From the NCBI RefSeq assembly GCF_023195515.1, contig NZ_JALPKR020000002.1, forward strand, positions 3,883,001 to 3,947,000: DNA of 64,000 nt. The letters run 5' to 3'. Under the pieces are notes generated by a model that searched no databases, was not told the origin of the DNA, and saw only the letters and a list, made by a program, of their open reading frames with translations. Positions 42,840 through 51,742 of this stretch are shown piece by piece; positions within the stretch are counted from its first letter, which is position 1; each line of letters opens with the position of its first letter. The position numbers and the translations under genes were made by a program. This DNA comes from Variovorax sp. S12S4. GTDB lineage: Bacteria; Pseudomonadota; Gammaproteobacteria; Burkholderiales; Burkholderiaceae_C.

Positions 42840-43519
42840 CTGGAGCGTTCCTCCAGCACGTAGCCCATTCCGCGCACCGTGTGCAGCAGGCGTTGCGAGA
42901 AGGGGTCGTCCATCTTTGCTCGCAGGCGGCGCACGGCCACCTCGACGACGTTGGTGTCGGAGTCGAAATTCATGTCCCACACCTGCTCGGCCAGCGTGGT
43001 GCGAGAAAGTATCTGGCCGCGGCGGCGCAGCAGTACCGTGAGCAGAAGGAACTCCTTGGCCGTCAGCTCCAGGCGACGGCCATCCCTCGTTGCTTTGCGG
43101 CCAAGCAAGTCCACCTCGAGTTCGGCCAGCCTGAGCGTGGTGGGATGGTTCGATGCGCCGCCGGAGCCGCGGCGCATCAGTGCGGAGATCCGGGCCAGCA
43201 ATTCAGAGAACGCGAAGGGCTTGACCAGGTAGTCGTCCGCCCCTTCCTGCAAACCTCGCACGCGGTCCTCTACCTTGTCGCGGGCGGTGAGCATCAGCAC
43301 GGGGGTGTTGCTGCGCGCGCGCATGGCGCGAAGCACGCCGAAGCCGTCGATGCCCGGCAGCATCACGTCGAGCAGAACGACGGAATAGTCGCCTCCTTCG
43401 GCCAGGCGTCTGCCTTCGATGCCGTCGCGCGCCACGTCGACCACATAGCCGTTCTCGGTCAACCCTCTTACGAGGTAGTCGACCAGTCGGCTTTCGTCTT
43501 CCACTATCAGCAGCCGCAT
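42836..43519 (-). CDS. OmpR-family response regulator
   Basis: 227 residues. Receiver domain: [20 protein letters not shown] (acidic pocket), [20 protein letters not shown] with phosphoacceptor Asp in [28 protein letters not shown] and [20 protein letters not shown]. Winged helix: [40 protein letters not shown] and [15 protein letters not shown]. It is full length and coupled to the kinase. It faces the IorA/IorB genes, which start 187 bases away, and may control them. Confidence 0.9.
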   Translation of the reverse strand: MRLLIVEDESRLVDYLVRGLTENGYVVDVARDGIEGRRLAEGGDYSVVLLDVMLPGIDGFGVLRAMRARSNTPVLMLTARDKVEDRVRGLQEGADDYLVKPFAFSELLARISALMRRGSGGASNHPTTLRLAELEVDLLGRKATRDGRRLELTAKEFLLLTVLLRRRGQILSRTTLAEQVWDMNFDSDTNVVEVAVRRLRAKMDDPFSQRLLHTVRGMGYVLEERSR

Positions 43520-43706
43520 CGCTTGCCTTCATAAAACACCGCAGACGCGATGATCACAGCAACCCGCCAGGCGGACATTACAAGTTTGTCATCCAACCGG
43601 CAACGCCCTGAGGCTTGCAGAAATGTAATGCCATGGTCACTTTCTGGCGTGTTGCCCATCCTCAAATACCTGCAACCCGCCACCGGCGGCAACAGGAGAG
43701 ATCGCG

Positions 43707-44171
43707 ATGAGCACGCAACTTCAGATCAACGGCCGCCGGGTGCGGGTCGATTCCGCGGCGGACACACCTCTTTTGTGGGTGCTGCGAGACGAGCTGGGCA
43801 TGACAGGTACCAAATATGGTTGCGGTGTCGGCCTCTGCGGCGCGTGCACGGTCCACGTGGGCAACGATCCCGCGCGCGCATGCATCACGCCCGTCGGCGC
43901 ACTGGCGCGTCAGCAGGTTCGCACGATCGAAGGCCTTGCGCAGGATCGCATCGGCCGAGCCTTGCAGGCCGCCTGGATCGAGAACGACGTGCCGCAGTGC
44001 GGCTACTGCCAATGCGGGCAGCTCATGGGCGCGGCTGTGCTGCTGCGTGCCACGCCGAAGCCGAGCGATACCGACATCACGCAAGCCATGGCAGGCAACA
44101 TCTGCCGCTGCGGAACCTACGACCGCATCCGGGCGGCCATCCACGAAGCAGCACGCGCGCTGTCTGTCTGA
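43707..44171 (+). CDS. iorA: (2Fe-2S) subunit of molybdenum hydroxylase (IorA type)
   Basis: 154 residues. First cluster: [20 protein letters not shown] (CxxxxCxxC) with the later cysteine in [11 protein letters not shown]. Second, alpha-helical cluster: [15 protein letters not shown] and [18 protein letters not shown]. Together they carry two [2Fe-2S] centres passing electrons from the molybdenum subunit to an acceptor. Isoquinoline 1-oxidoreductase and aldehyde oxidases of this form have no FAD subunit and use periplasmic acceptors. It is ten bases before the large subunit. Confidence 0.9.
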   Translation: MSTQLQINGRRVRVDSAADTPLLWVLRDELGMTGTKYGCGVGLCGACTVHVGNDPARACITPVGALARQQVRTIEGLAQDRIGRALQAAWIENDVPQCGYCQCGQLMGAAVLLRATPKPSDTDITQAMAGNICRCGTYDRIRAAIHEAARALSV

Positions 44172-44181
44172 AGGAGCCGCC

Positions 44182-46386
44182 ATGTCGACCACCACCACAC
44201 CCGCCGCTCGCGCATCCCAAACCTTGCCGCCAGCCGCCCATGGCCTGTCGCGGCGCCAGTTCGGACTGGCCGCAGGCAGCGCCGTGCTGACCGTCGCGAT
44301 TCCGCTCGGCGCCCAGACACCGCCGCAACCAGCCGCACCTGCGCCGGCCGCCCGGCCGCCGGTGAACCGTGCGCCAGGTTCATTCATCCGCATCGGTACC
44401 GATGGCGTCGTCACGTTCCTGCTGCCCACCTGCGAGATGGGCCAGGGCATTCATACGGCGCAGGCCATGATCTTGGCCGAGGAGCTCGGCGCAGACTGGA
44501 CCCGCGTGCGCACCGCGATGCCCGAACAGGTGACGCCCGATTACCGCCTGCCCATGGGCCAACAACGTTCGGTCGGCTCGTTCGGCGTCCGCTTCTGGCA
44601 CGACCCATTGCGCCGTGCCGCCGCGCAGACAAGGGAACTGCTGACCTTGGCCGCGGCCGAGCGGCTGTCGGTGCCACCTGCGTCCCTTGCCGCCGAAGAC
44701 GGCCAAATCATCCATGTGGCGAGCGGCCGGCGTGTGCCATTTGGCGATCTGGTGCAGGCGGCGTCCGCGCTGCCCGTGCCCCAGACGCCGGTCCTGCGGC
44801 CGGCGGAACAGCGCAAGCTCGCCGGCAAGACGATGCGCCGGATCGACACCCCCGGCAAGGTCACGGGCCGCGCCCTCTACGCGGTCGACATGAAGGCACC
44901 CGGCATGTTGCATGGGGCGGTGCGCCTGTCCCCGGTGTTTCGCGCCGAAGTCGAGTCGATGGATCCGGCCAGCGTGCGCGGCATGCCGGGCGTGGTTGCG
45001 GTGGTGCCCGTACCCAACGGCGCGGTCGTCGTCGCACGCAGCTGGTGGCAAGCCAAGCAGGCGGCCGACAAACTCACGATTCGATTCAAGGCCACGCCGA
45101 ACGACCGCGTCAGCACGCCCGAGCTCGACGAACGCATGCGCGCCGCGCTGGACGGCGGAACGCTGCCGGCTGCCTTGCAGCGCGGCGACATGGACGCAGC
45201 CTTTCGTGCGCCGCATCGAATCATGGAAGCCGACTACGCCGTGCCGCTCCTCGCCCATGCGTGCATGGAGCCGATCAACTGCATGGCGCAGGCCGGCCCC
45301 GACCGGCTGGACCTCTGGACCGGTACGCAGGCCCAGGACATCCTCCTGCGCGAGTGCGGCGCCGCGGGTGGCTACAAGCCCGAGCAGGTCTACTTCCACA
45401 ACGCCTATCTCGGCGGTGGCTTCGGTCGCAAGACGCAGGCCGAGTCGGCCATTCAGGCCATGCTCGCGAGCCGCGCCGTGGGCGGCCGGCCGGTGAAGGT
45501 ACTCTGGTCCCGTGCCGACGACATGCAACAGGGCCAGTACCGCCAGACGATGATGTGCCGCATGCGCGCCGCGCTCGACGCGGACGGCCGCATCCAGGGT
45601 CTGCGTGTCCGCGTCGCGGGCCCCCAGATGGGACGTGATAACGGGATACCCCTCACCAACGGCGTGGTCGACGGCATGTCGCTCACGGGCATCATCGACA
45701 TGCAGTACCAGATCCCGAACATGCTGGTCGACCACGCGGTCGTGCCGATGCCGATGGCGCTGTCGCCATGGCGCTCGATCGCCAACTCCTTCACCGGTTT
45801 CTTCGTGGAAGCCTTCATCAACGAATGCGCCGCCGCCGCGGGCAAGGACCCGCTGGAATTCCGCCGCCAGCACCTGCGGGGCCGCCCGCGCATGCTCGCG
45901 GTGCTGGACCGCGTCGCGCAAAGTGCGGGCTGGGGAAACCCTGCGCCGGCAGGCGTCGCGCGAGGCCTCGCCGTGGTGGAAAGCTACGGCAGCCCTGTCG
46001 CCCAGGTTGTGGAGGCGCGCCTTCGAGACGGCCACGTCAAGGTCGAGAAAGTGCACGTGGCCATCGATTGCGGCCGTGCCATCAACCCCGGCCAGGTCGA
46101 ATCGCAGATGAGCGGCGGCGTGGTCGATGCCTTGTCCGTTGCGCTGCGCGCCAAGATCACCATCAAGGATGGCCGCGCGGAGCAGTCCAGCTTTGGCGAC
46201 TACCAGATCCTGCGCATGGGGGAAGAGCCGCAGGTGATCACACATATCGTCGAAATCGGATCGCCGCTCGGCGGCGTGGGCGAGCCTGGCGTGCCGCCTC
46301 TGGCGCCTGCGCTCGCAGCCGCGGCCTCGATCCTCTCTGGCAAGCATGTGCGTCGGCTGCCCCTTGCCGACGACGGCCTGGCTTGA
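44182..46386 (+). CDS. iorB: Molybdopterin subunit of molybdenum hydroxylase (IorB type)
   Basis: 734 residues, with AAGGAG before ATG 44182. An N-terminal TAT signal (LSRRQFGLAAGSAVLTVAIP) shows export with the cofactor bound. Family motifs: CEMGQGIHTAQAMILAEELG, GQQRSVGSFGVRFWHDPLRR, NAYLGGGFGRKTQAESAIQA and CGRAINPGQVESQMSGGVVD, and the end EIGSPLGGVGEPGVPPLAPA. GGVGEP holds the catalytic glutamate. It hydroxylates an N-heterocycle or aldehyde; the substrate is unknown. Confidence 0.9.
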   Translation: MSTTTTPAARASQTLPPAAHGLSRRQFGLAAGSAVLTVAIPLGAQTPPQPAAPAPAARPPVNRAPGSFIRIGTDGVVTFLLPTCEMGQGIHTAQAMILAEELGADWTRVRTAMPEQVTPDYRLPMGQQRSVGSFGVRFWHDPLRRAAAQTRELLTLAAAERLSVPPASLAAEDGQIIHVASGRRVPFGDLVQAASALPVPQTPVLRPAEQRKLAGKTMRRIDTPGKVTGRALYAVDMKAPGMLHGAVRLSPVFRAEVESMDPASVRGMPGVVAVVPVPNGAVVVARSWWQAKQAADKLTIRFKATPNDRVSTPELDERMRAALDGGTLPAALQRGDMDAAFRAPHRIMEADYAVPLLAHACMEPINCMAQAGPDRLDLWTGTQAQDILLRECGAAGGYKPEQVYFHNAYLGGGFGRKTQAESAIQAMLASRAVGGRPVKVLWSRADDMQQGQYRQTMMCRMRAALDADGRIQGLRVRVAGPQMGRDNGIPLTNGVVDGMSLTGIIDMQYQIPNMLVDHAVVPMPMALSPWRSIANSFTGFFVEAFINECAAAAGKDPLEFRRQHLRGRPRMLAVLDRVAQSAGWGNPAPAGVARGLAVVESYGSPVAQVVEARLRDGHVKVEKVHVAIDCGRAINPGQVESQMSGGVVDALSVALRAKITIKDGRAEQSSFGDYQILRMGEEPQVITHIVEIGSPLGGVGEPGVPPLAPALAAAASILSGKHVRRLPLADDGLA

Positions 46387-47149
46387 GGGGGCTGCCCCCA
46401 TCTTGCAAGCGGCCATGGCGCCCCCGAGGTGTGCTCGGTACCGGGGTTCTGCGCCAGTTCCAGGGAGGCCGCAACGGCCATTTGGATCGAGGTGCAAATA
46501 TGCGCGGTGCCCAGAAGCCCACGCACCACGCGGCAATGACCGCGGACGTGATCACGTCACTCGGAAAGTGCTCGAGCGCGAGAACGCGGCAGATGCCTGG
46601 GATGGGGGCCAGCGCCCACAAGCATTTGCGCCAGTTCGGCAACACGCGAGCGAGCACGAACGCAACGGCAAATGCCGTGAACGCGTGGCTTGACGGAAAC
46701 GAATTGAAGGGTGCGCCGGCAAACGGCGCAGCGAAGCCGTAATGTCCGTTCTCCAGAAGCAGGAAAGGGCGCGACCGCGCGACAACATGCTTGAGAACCA
46801 GCGTCATGAAGCCGCCTGTCAGCAGAGTCAGGAGCATCAGCAGGCTTGCGCGGACCCAGCGCTCGCAATCGCGTTTCCAGTGCCTTGCCGCCGGTACCGA
46901 CAATGCAAGAAGACCCGAGGCGTAGATACCCAGCGCAGCGATTCCATAGAAGCGGGCGTCGGCGACATCGCTGACCGTGTCGAAGAGGCCGGAGGACTCC
47001 GCTGTCAGAAGCGCGTGGATGACCCGGATCACTGCGGCGTCGAACCAGACCGCCATGACCACGAGGGCGCCAAGCAGCGCGCGGATGGGCTTCAGGATAC
47101 GAGCAGCCGGAGTGTCATTGCGGGCCCGGTCGCGAGGGCTACCTGTCAT
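46238..47149 (-). CDS. PAP2-family phosphatase, C-terminus over-extended
   Basis: 303 residues as an open frame, but the last 70 run antisense into iorB and look random, so the real end may lie near 46420. Five to six membrane segments. The three PAP2 motifs are KHVVARSRPF (KxxxxxxRP), FNSFPSSHAFTAFAVAF (PSxH) and CRVLALEHFPSDVITS (RxxxxxHxxxD; the usual serine before R is Cys). It may dephosphorylate undecaprenyl or other lipid phosphates in the membrane. It lies downstream of the kinase at 47.7 kb on the same strand. Confidence 0.75.
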   Translation of the reverse strand: MTGSPRDRARNDTPAARILKPIRALLGALVVMAVWFDAAVIRVIHALLTAESSGLFDTVSDVADARFYGIAALGIYASGLLALSVPAARHWKRDCERWVRASLLMLLTLLTGGFMTLVLKHVVARSRPFLLLENGHYGFAAPFAGAPFNSFPSSHAFTAFAVAFVLARVLPNWRKCLWALAPIPGICRVLALEHFPSDVITSAVIAAWCVGFWAPRIFAPRSKWPLRPPWNWRRTPVPSTPRGRHGRLQDGGSPLKPGRRRQGAADAHACQRGSRPRLRAQAPEAARQARPRRRAAIRFRRYV

Positions 47150-47444
47150 TCTGCGAAGCCATCGCTCGGCATCGCTGCTGCGAAGAGGGCGGAGGAGGGC
47201 ACCGCCGTTTCGGAAAAAAGAACTGAGGACACGCGGGCTCCGGTTGGATCGTGTCCGGATGCTCCGCCCGGTAGCCTTGCTGCATCCTTACCGGATGGGG
47301 CCGGCTCGAAGGTGCGATGCCATTCGCCAGGTAAGCCGAGGGTAAGGCTGGCGGGCCGAGCATTCAGGCTTCATCACCATCGGATCTCGTCATGCTGTGT
47401 GCCTCTATCGCGCTCGTTCTCTGCGGCCCAGAGGGCTTGCCCAC

Positions 47445-47630
47445 ATGAGACCGGCCCCCAAGCTCTTCGCGAAACTCTGCTGGCCCGGACGGCTCGGGAC
47501 ATGGCTGTTTGACACCTGCCTGCTGGACGTCCTGATCGGCCTTGCGCTGATCGCCGCCGTCTTCAAGCTTCAGCTGTTCATTGACCGTGGCGCCATCGCC
47601 TTCTGGCTGCTGTTTTGCTTCGAGCACTGA
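47445..47630 (+). CDS. Small membrane protein resembling a histidine-kinase N-terminus
   Basis: 61 residues from ATG at 47445. The first 45 residues, FAKLCWPGRLGTWLFDTCLL onward, match FAKLHWPHSLGTRLLATYVA of the neighbouring kinase position by position (FAKL-WP--LGT-L--T), including the first membrane segment. It ends FWLLFCFEH with a second hydrophobic stretch. It could be a remnant of a duplicated kinase or a genuine small membrane protein. It is on the opposite strand to the kinase, so it is not a frame artefact. Confidence 0.45.
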   Translation: MRPAPKLFAKLCWPGRLGTWLFDTCLLDVLIGLALIAAVFKLQLFIDRGAIAFWLLFCFEH

Positions 47631-47661
47631 AACCTTGACAGCGCTAAGGCGGTTGTTGCCG

Positions 47662-49041
47662 TCACGGTGCGAATGCCAGCACAAAGTCCGTTCCGGGCGA
47701 TGCCGCGTGTGCTGTCAATCGCCAGCCGTGCGCCAGCGCGATCTCCCGGCATATGGCGAGGCCCAGCCCCGCGCCTTCGTCGCGCCGGCCCGCGCCGCGC
47801 CAGAAGCGATCGAAAATCATCGGCAGGTCACCAGCCGGAATACCGGCACCTTCGTCGCAAACCGAGATCCGCCGTGCGTCGGCTCTGAGCCGCACCACGC
47901 CGTGCGACGGCGAATGCTGGATCGCGTTCTCCAGGAGATTCTTCAACAGCGTGAAGAGTGCACCTCGGTCCGCCTGCCAGGACACCACGTCCGGCGCGAC
48001 CCGCAAGTCCAGATGAACCTCGCGCCGCGCGGCAAGTCGCCCGAGATAGTCGCCGACTTCGTCCACCAGCGCGGCCGCACCCACTTGGCCGACGTCGTAG
48101 TTGCATAACTCCGTCGCCTCGGCCAGGTGCAAAAGCTGGCTCACGTGCCGAGCCATCTGATCCACGTCGCGGATCAGAGCACCGCGATCGAAGGCCGCAT
48201 CGCTGTCGCCCCCGAGTTCGACCTGGCCGCGGATCAGCGAGAGCGGTGTCTTGAGCTCGTGCGCGGCCGCCGCAAGAAAATCCTGCTGCGCCATGTAGCC
48301 GCTTTGCAAACGGTCGAGCGCACGATTGAAGGCCTCGATCAGCGGCAGCATCTCCGAGGGCAGCCCTTGTACGCTCAAGCGCGCACCGAGCGTGCGCGGC
48401 GTGATGCGTGCGGCGCTCTCGGAGGCCACACGCAGCGGCCTGAGCATGCGGCCCAGTGTGAAATACATGGCCACGGCGAACACCAGGACCGAGGCGAGGC
48501 ACGCAACCAGAATGCCCTGTCCGAGCGCCGGCAGCCCGACGCTGCGGTCCATGAGTTCGATGAGGCGTCGGCTCACCGCCACCTGCACATACCACCGGTG
48601 CCCCGCATGATCGACGTAATGAGTCGCCGCGCGCACCGGAAGACCGTCTGAAACCGCATCGAAGGTATGCTCGCGCGGCGCGAAGGCCTTGCCCTCTTCG
48701 AGCAGTGCTGAAGTGCTCTGCCCGGCGGGCATCACAACGTTGCCGGTCGCATCGAGCACGCGGACGGACGTCTCTTTCCCCATGCCTGAATACAGCCAGG
48801 TCGGGAGCTCCGGTTCGTTCAATCCGCTTGGGCGTCCTGTCGCATCGAACTGCAATTGCCGTGCGATCAACCGTGCATGGGTGGATATTCCTTCATTCAA
48901 GGTGTCTCCACTCAGAAGCAGCTTGGCGGCACTCACGACTACGATCAGCCCAATGCAGACCAGGATGCCGGCCACGTACGTGGCGAGCAGCCGCGTGCCG
49001 AGACTATGTGGCCAGTGGAGCTTCGCAAAGCGCATAGCCAC
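47662..49041 (-). CDS. Sensor histidine kinase
   Basis: 459 residues. Membrane segments at about 18-40 (VAGILVCIGLIVVVSAAKLL) and 180-200 (LVACLASVLVFAVAMYFTLG) flank a periplasmic domain. HAMP region, then H-box AAAHELKTPLSLIRGQVELG, N-box TLLKNLLENAIQHSPSHGVV, and the G-box region CDEGAGIPAGDLPMIFDRFW and GAGLGLAICREIALAHGW. All kinase motifs are intact. It overlaps the response regulator stop by 38 bases. It belongs to the MipA-linked two-component pair. Confidence 0.9.
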   Translation of the reverse strand: MAMRFAKLHWPHSLGTRLLATYVAGILVCIGLIVVVSAAKLLLSGDTLNEGISTHARLIARQLQFDATGRPSGLNEPELPTWLYSGMGKETSVRVLDATGNVVMPAGQSTSALLEEGKAFAPREHTFDAVSDGLPVRAATHYVDHAGHRWYVQVAVSRRLIELMDRSVGLPALGQGILVACLASVLVFAVAMYFTLGRMLRPLRVASESAARITPRTLGARLSVQGLPSEMLPLIEAFNRALDRLQSGYMAQQDFLAAAAHELKTPLSLIRGQVELGGDSDAAFDRGALIRDVDQMARHVSQLLHLAEATELCNYDVGQVGAAALVDEVGDYLGRLAARREVHLDLRVAPDVVSWQADRGALFTLLKNLLENAIQHSPSHGVVRLRADARRISVCDEGAGIPAGDLPMIFDRFWRGAGRRDEGAGLGLAICREIALAHGWRLTAHAASPGTDFVLAFAP

Positions 49042-49690
49042 GCCCCCTTACATTGGAAATCTGCAGCTCGGAGCCCACGGCTTGCAGCTTCTTGCGCAAG
49101 CGATGCAGCGCGACATCGAGCGCGTTGGGCGTGACAGCCTCCGAAAGGCCCCATGCGGCCGATTCGAGCGCGCTGCGGCGCACGGTCTGGCCGCCGCTGC
49201 GCACGAGGCAAAGGGTGATCTGAAGCTCGGCAGGCGCGAGCGTGACGACATCGCAGCCGCAACTCAACGTTCCGCTCTCAGGGTGTACGCAGATGTCGGC
49301 ATAGGCGGGCGAGAGGCTCTGGAGCTGGGCCGGACGCCGCAGCAGCGCGCGCACGCGCGCGACGAGTTCCTCCATCGGGAACGGTTTGACCAGATAGTCG
49401 TCGGCGCCCGACTCCAGGCCACCGACGCGGTCATGCAAGGCATCCCGCGCGGTCAGCATCAGGCACGGCGTGCGCGTGTCCGCTGCGCGCAGCCGCCGTA
49501 CCAGCTCGAGGCCGTCGCCATCGGGCAGCCCCCGATCGATCACAAGCGCTGCATAGGGCGTGCGTCGCACCGCATGCCAGGCAACATCGAGGCGCCCGAA
49601 GACATCGGCCTCGATGCCCGCGCCAACCAACGCCTTGCATATCAAGGTGGCCATCCGGTCATGGTCTTCGATCAGCGCGATGCGGTTCAT
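49004..49690 (-). CDS. OmpR-family response regulator
   Basis: 228 residues. Receiver: MNRIALIEDHDRMATLICKA, ALVIDRGLPDGDGLELVRRL (phosphoacceptor Asp in VIDRGLPDG), CLMLTARDALHDRVGGLESG and [20 protein letters not shown]. Winged helix: VTLAPAELQITLCLVRSGGQ, AWGLSEAVTPNALDVALHRL and ISNVRGRGYALCEAP. It should activate the upstream mipA-like gene, 15 bases away on the same strand, forming one operon. Confidence 0.9.
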   Translation of the reverse strand: MNRIALIEDHDRMATLICKALVGAGIEADVFGRLDVAWHAVRRTPYAALVIDRGLPDGDGLELVRRLRAADTRTPCLMLTARDALHDRVGGLESGADDYLVKPFPMEELVARVRALLRRPAQLQSLSPAYADICVHPESGTLSCGCDVVTLAPAELQITLCLVRSGGQTVRRSALESAAWGLSEAVTPNALDVALHRLRKKLQAVGSELQISNVRGRGYALCEAPLAT

Positions 49691-49705
49691 GTGGCACAGG
49701 TTGCG

Positions 49706-50548
49706 TCAAAAGCGATAGAGATAGCCGACGGAGACCGCTGACTGATTCGAGCGGTCAACCAGCGGGCTGTTCTTGATCTGCTTGCCCAACTGCGTGGCGC
49801 TGACATCGACAAACACCGACTGGTGGGGATCGATCGCATAGCCGATGCGAAGTCCGACTTCCGTGTTGACGGTCGAAGCGCCGAGGTATGCCGGACGTCC
49901 GGGCCAGCTTTCCTCGGTACGCACGCCGTAGTAGTAGTCGACGTATTTCTTGTCCAGCCAGTGGGCCTCGATGCGCGGTGTCAAGGTGAAGTCGCCCGCG
50001 CGAAAATCGCGCTGCACGCCGAGCCGAAACTGCTGGCCCTTGCTCTTGCCCGAGGCGTCGCCGAGCCACTCCGCCGAGACGTCGGCAATCTCGTTGCGCC
50101 AAGTGACGCCGGCGCCGAGCCAGACGCTGCTCTTGCGCTCCTGCATGCCTTGCAGAATGGGCGCGTCGCTCGGCTCGTAGCCTCCGAGGCCATACCGGGC
50201 GCGCAGGCCGAAGGACAAGGATGAATTGGAGCCCAGCTCAACCTTCGGCAGCTTGAGTTCCGCGCCTGCGCCAAGCACCCGCACATAGCGGTTTTCATAG
50301 TAAATGAGGGGAATGCCCTGGCTCTTGGTGCCCGCGCCGGTATATGGCTGCTGCTTGGCACCGGCGGCAATGCCGATGCCCCATCGAGAGGCGTCGGCCG
50401 ATTGCCCAGGCTGCGACTCCGCGGCAGCCGGGGGTTGATCGAGGCTGCTGTTCTGCGCCCACGCAGCGGGCAAAGCCAGCGCCAGCGAAACACCAAAAAG
50501 CAAGGGAGGAAAAACAGGGAAGACAGGAGTCGAAGACGCACGCGGCAT
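49706..50548 (-). CDS. MipA/OmpV family outer membrane protein
   Basis: 280 residues. Signal peptide at about 1-31 (FGVSLALALPAAWA). The mature protein is an outer membrane beta-barrel: RWGIGIAAGAKQQPYTGAGT, GIPLIYYENRYVRVLGAGAE, SLSFGLRARYGLGGYEPSDA, EAHWLDKKYVDYYYGVRTEE and a C-terminal VGYLYRF ending in aromatic F. MipA/OmpV proteins are linked to murein metabolism or antimicrobial-agent export. Its partner two-component genes follow on the same strand. Confidence 0.85.
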   Translation of the reverse strand: MPRASSTPVFPVFPPLLFGVSLALALPAAWAQNSSLDQPPAAAESQPGQSADASRWGIGIAAGAKQQPYTGAGTKSQGIPLIYYENRYVRVLGAGAELKLPKVELGSNSSLSFGLRARYGLGGYEPSDAPILQGMQERKSSVWLGAGVTWRNEIADVSAEWLGDASGKSKGQQFRLGVQRDFRAGDFTLTPRIEAHWLDKKYVDYYYGVRTEESWPGRPAYLGASTVNTEVGLRIGYAIDPHQSVFVDVSATQLGKQIKNSPLVDRSNQSAVSVGYLYRF

Positions 50549-50699
50549 GGCGGAGCCAATCAGGGTTGTAAGGGAGGCCCCGATCGTCGACGCGATAGTC
50601 TTACCGAACTCTTACCGGCACCGGCGGAGGGCCCCAAGGCCGCTTGCATGCGACTGGCTCGCGAAGCGTGCGAACCCGCAGTTGCACCAGGAATGAGGA

Positions 50700-51500
50700 T
50701 CATCCTTGGCCCGAGCCGTAAGCATCGATGTCGTGAATGAGCTTGGCTTCGTACATCCGGTCAAGGTCTTGCTCTTCGTGGCTGAACACGACGCGACTGC
50801 GCTCCGATGTCATGTAAGCCATCAGGTACATCACCGTCTTGCCCACATCCTTGCTGACGAGACGTGCAACGCATAGCAGCGGCGAGCCGACCTCTACATG
50901 CAAGCTCGCTGCCACATGAGGATCTGCGGCAACAGCAGAAATTTCCTCGGTCACGTATCGAAACCGCACGCCCTCGGACAACAGTATTTCGGTGATCGAA
51001 CGTCTCTCGAGCGTGTCATTCTTGATGGTGCCCGCGTATTCCGGCATCACCCAGGAGTCGACGAAGAGCAGGGGGACACCGGATATGGAGCGAAGACGGC
51101 TGGCGTACATCACCTGCGCATCTTCGGCCAGCCCCATGGCCGCCGCTACCAGGGGTGGTGGCGAGCACTTCGATACCTCCAGAACGGTGACCTTTGTCTG
51201 CTTCGACCGTTTCGCCAGCGATTCCGTGAACGTGGAGCCGGTGCGGTTCTGAGGCTTGGCAGCTGTTTGCTTGACGAAGGTGCCTCGTCCGAGGCGCTTC
51301 TCCAGCCATCCTTCTTCCACCAGGTCCGCTACCGCGCGCCGCACCGTGATGCGCGAGACACCAAATGACTGGCATAGCTGATCCTCGGTGGGGATCGAGT
51401 CGCCTTCCCTGTAGGCGCCGCGCCTGATCTGTTCCCGAAGAGCCAGGAACAGTTGGCGATGCAAGAGGTCACCGCGTTCGCGGCGAAGGATCACTGACAT
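50700..51500 (-). CDS. GntR/HutC-family regulator with UTRA domain
   Basis: 266 residues from ATG at 51500, chosen because GAGAAG precedes it. N-terminal winged helix: LFLALREQIRRGAYREGDSI, PTEDQLCQSFGVSRITVRRA and DLVEEGWLEKRLGRGTF. UTRA ligand domain from about 90: RLRSISGVPLLFVDSWVMPE, LLSEGVRFRYVTEEISAVAA and PLLCVARLVSKDVGKTVMYL. It is divergent from the porin gene, and the likely operator lies between. It probably represses the downstream uptake and catabolic genes. Confidence 0.85.
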   Translation of the reverse strand: MSVILRRERGDLLHRQLFLALREQIRRGAYREGDSIPTEDQLCQSFGVSRITVRRAVADLVEEGWLEKRLGRGTFVKQTAAKPQNRTGSTFTESLAKRSKQTKVTVLEVSKCSPPPLVAAAMGLAEDAQVMYASRLRSISGVPLLFVDSWVMPEYAGTIKNDTLERRSITEILLSEGVRFRYVTEEISAVAADPHVAASLHVEVGSPLLCVARLVSKDVGKTVMYLMAYMTSERSRVVFSHEEQDLDRMYEAKLIHDIDAYGSGQG

Positions 51501-51641
51501 TGTGTCTTCTCGACTCATCTCGTGGCTGAAGGTTGCATTGTCAGGGAGGTCTGCCGCGCGTCTCGATACGCCTCGCAGGCGAGCAGCATGGGCCGTGTGG
51601 CCTCGCATCGATCGACGGAGCGGGTTTTTACCAACATGTGA

Positions 51642-51663
51642 TTATGACATCATGCTTGCATAA
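51642..51663. promoter_or_regulatory. Candidate operator between gntR-type and porin genes
   Basis: TTATG at 51642-51646 and CATAA at 51659-51663 form an inverted repeat around ACATCATGCTTG. GACATCATG in the middle is also partly palindromic. CATAAT at 51659-51664 could be the porin -10 box. The site is in the 240-base divergent region and fits a GntR-type dimer, but the match is short. Confidence 0.35.
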
Positions 51664-51742
51664 TACCTCCACCGATCTGTGAGCGGCTCAGGCGCTTGGC
51701 ATTCGGTCCACAAATCCAGATTCGTCCGCCAGAGGAGACACT

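Noticed and set aside
44380..46536. 718-codon minus-strand open frame opposite iorB
   Set aside because: Antisense shadow of a clear molybdenum hydroxylase gene.
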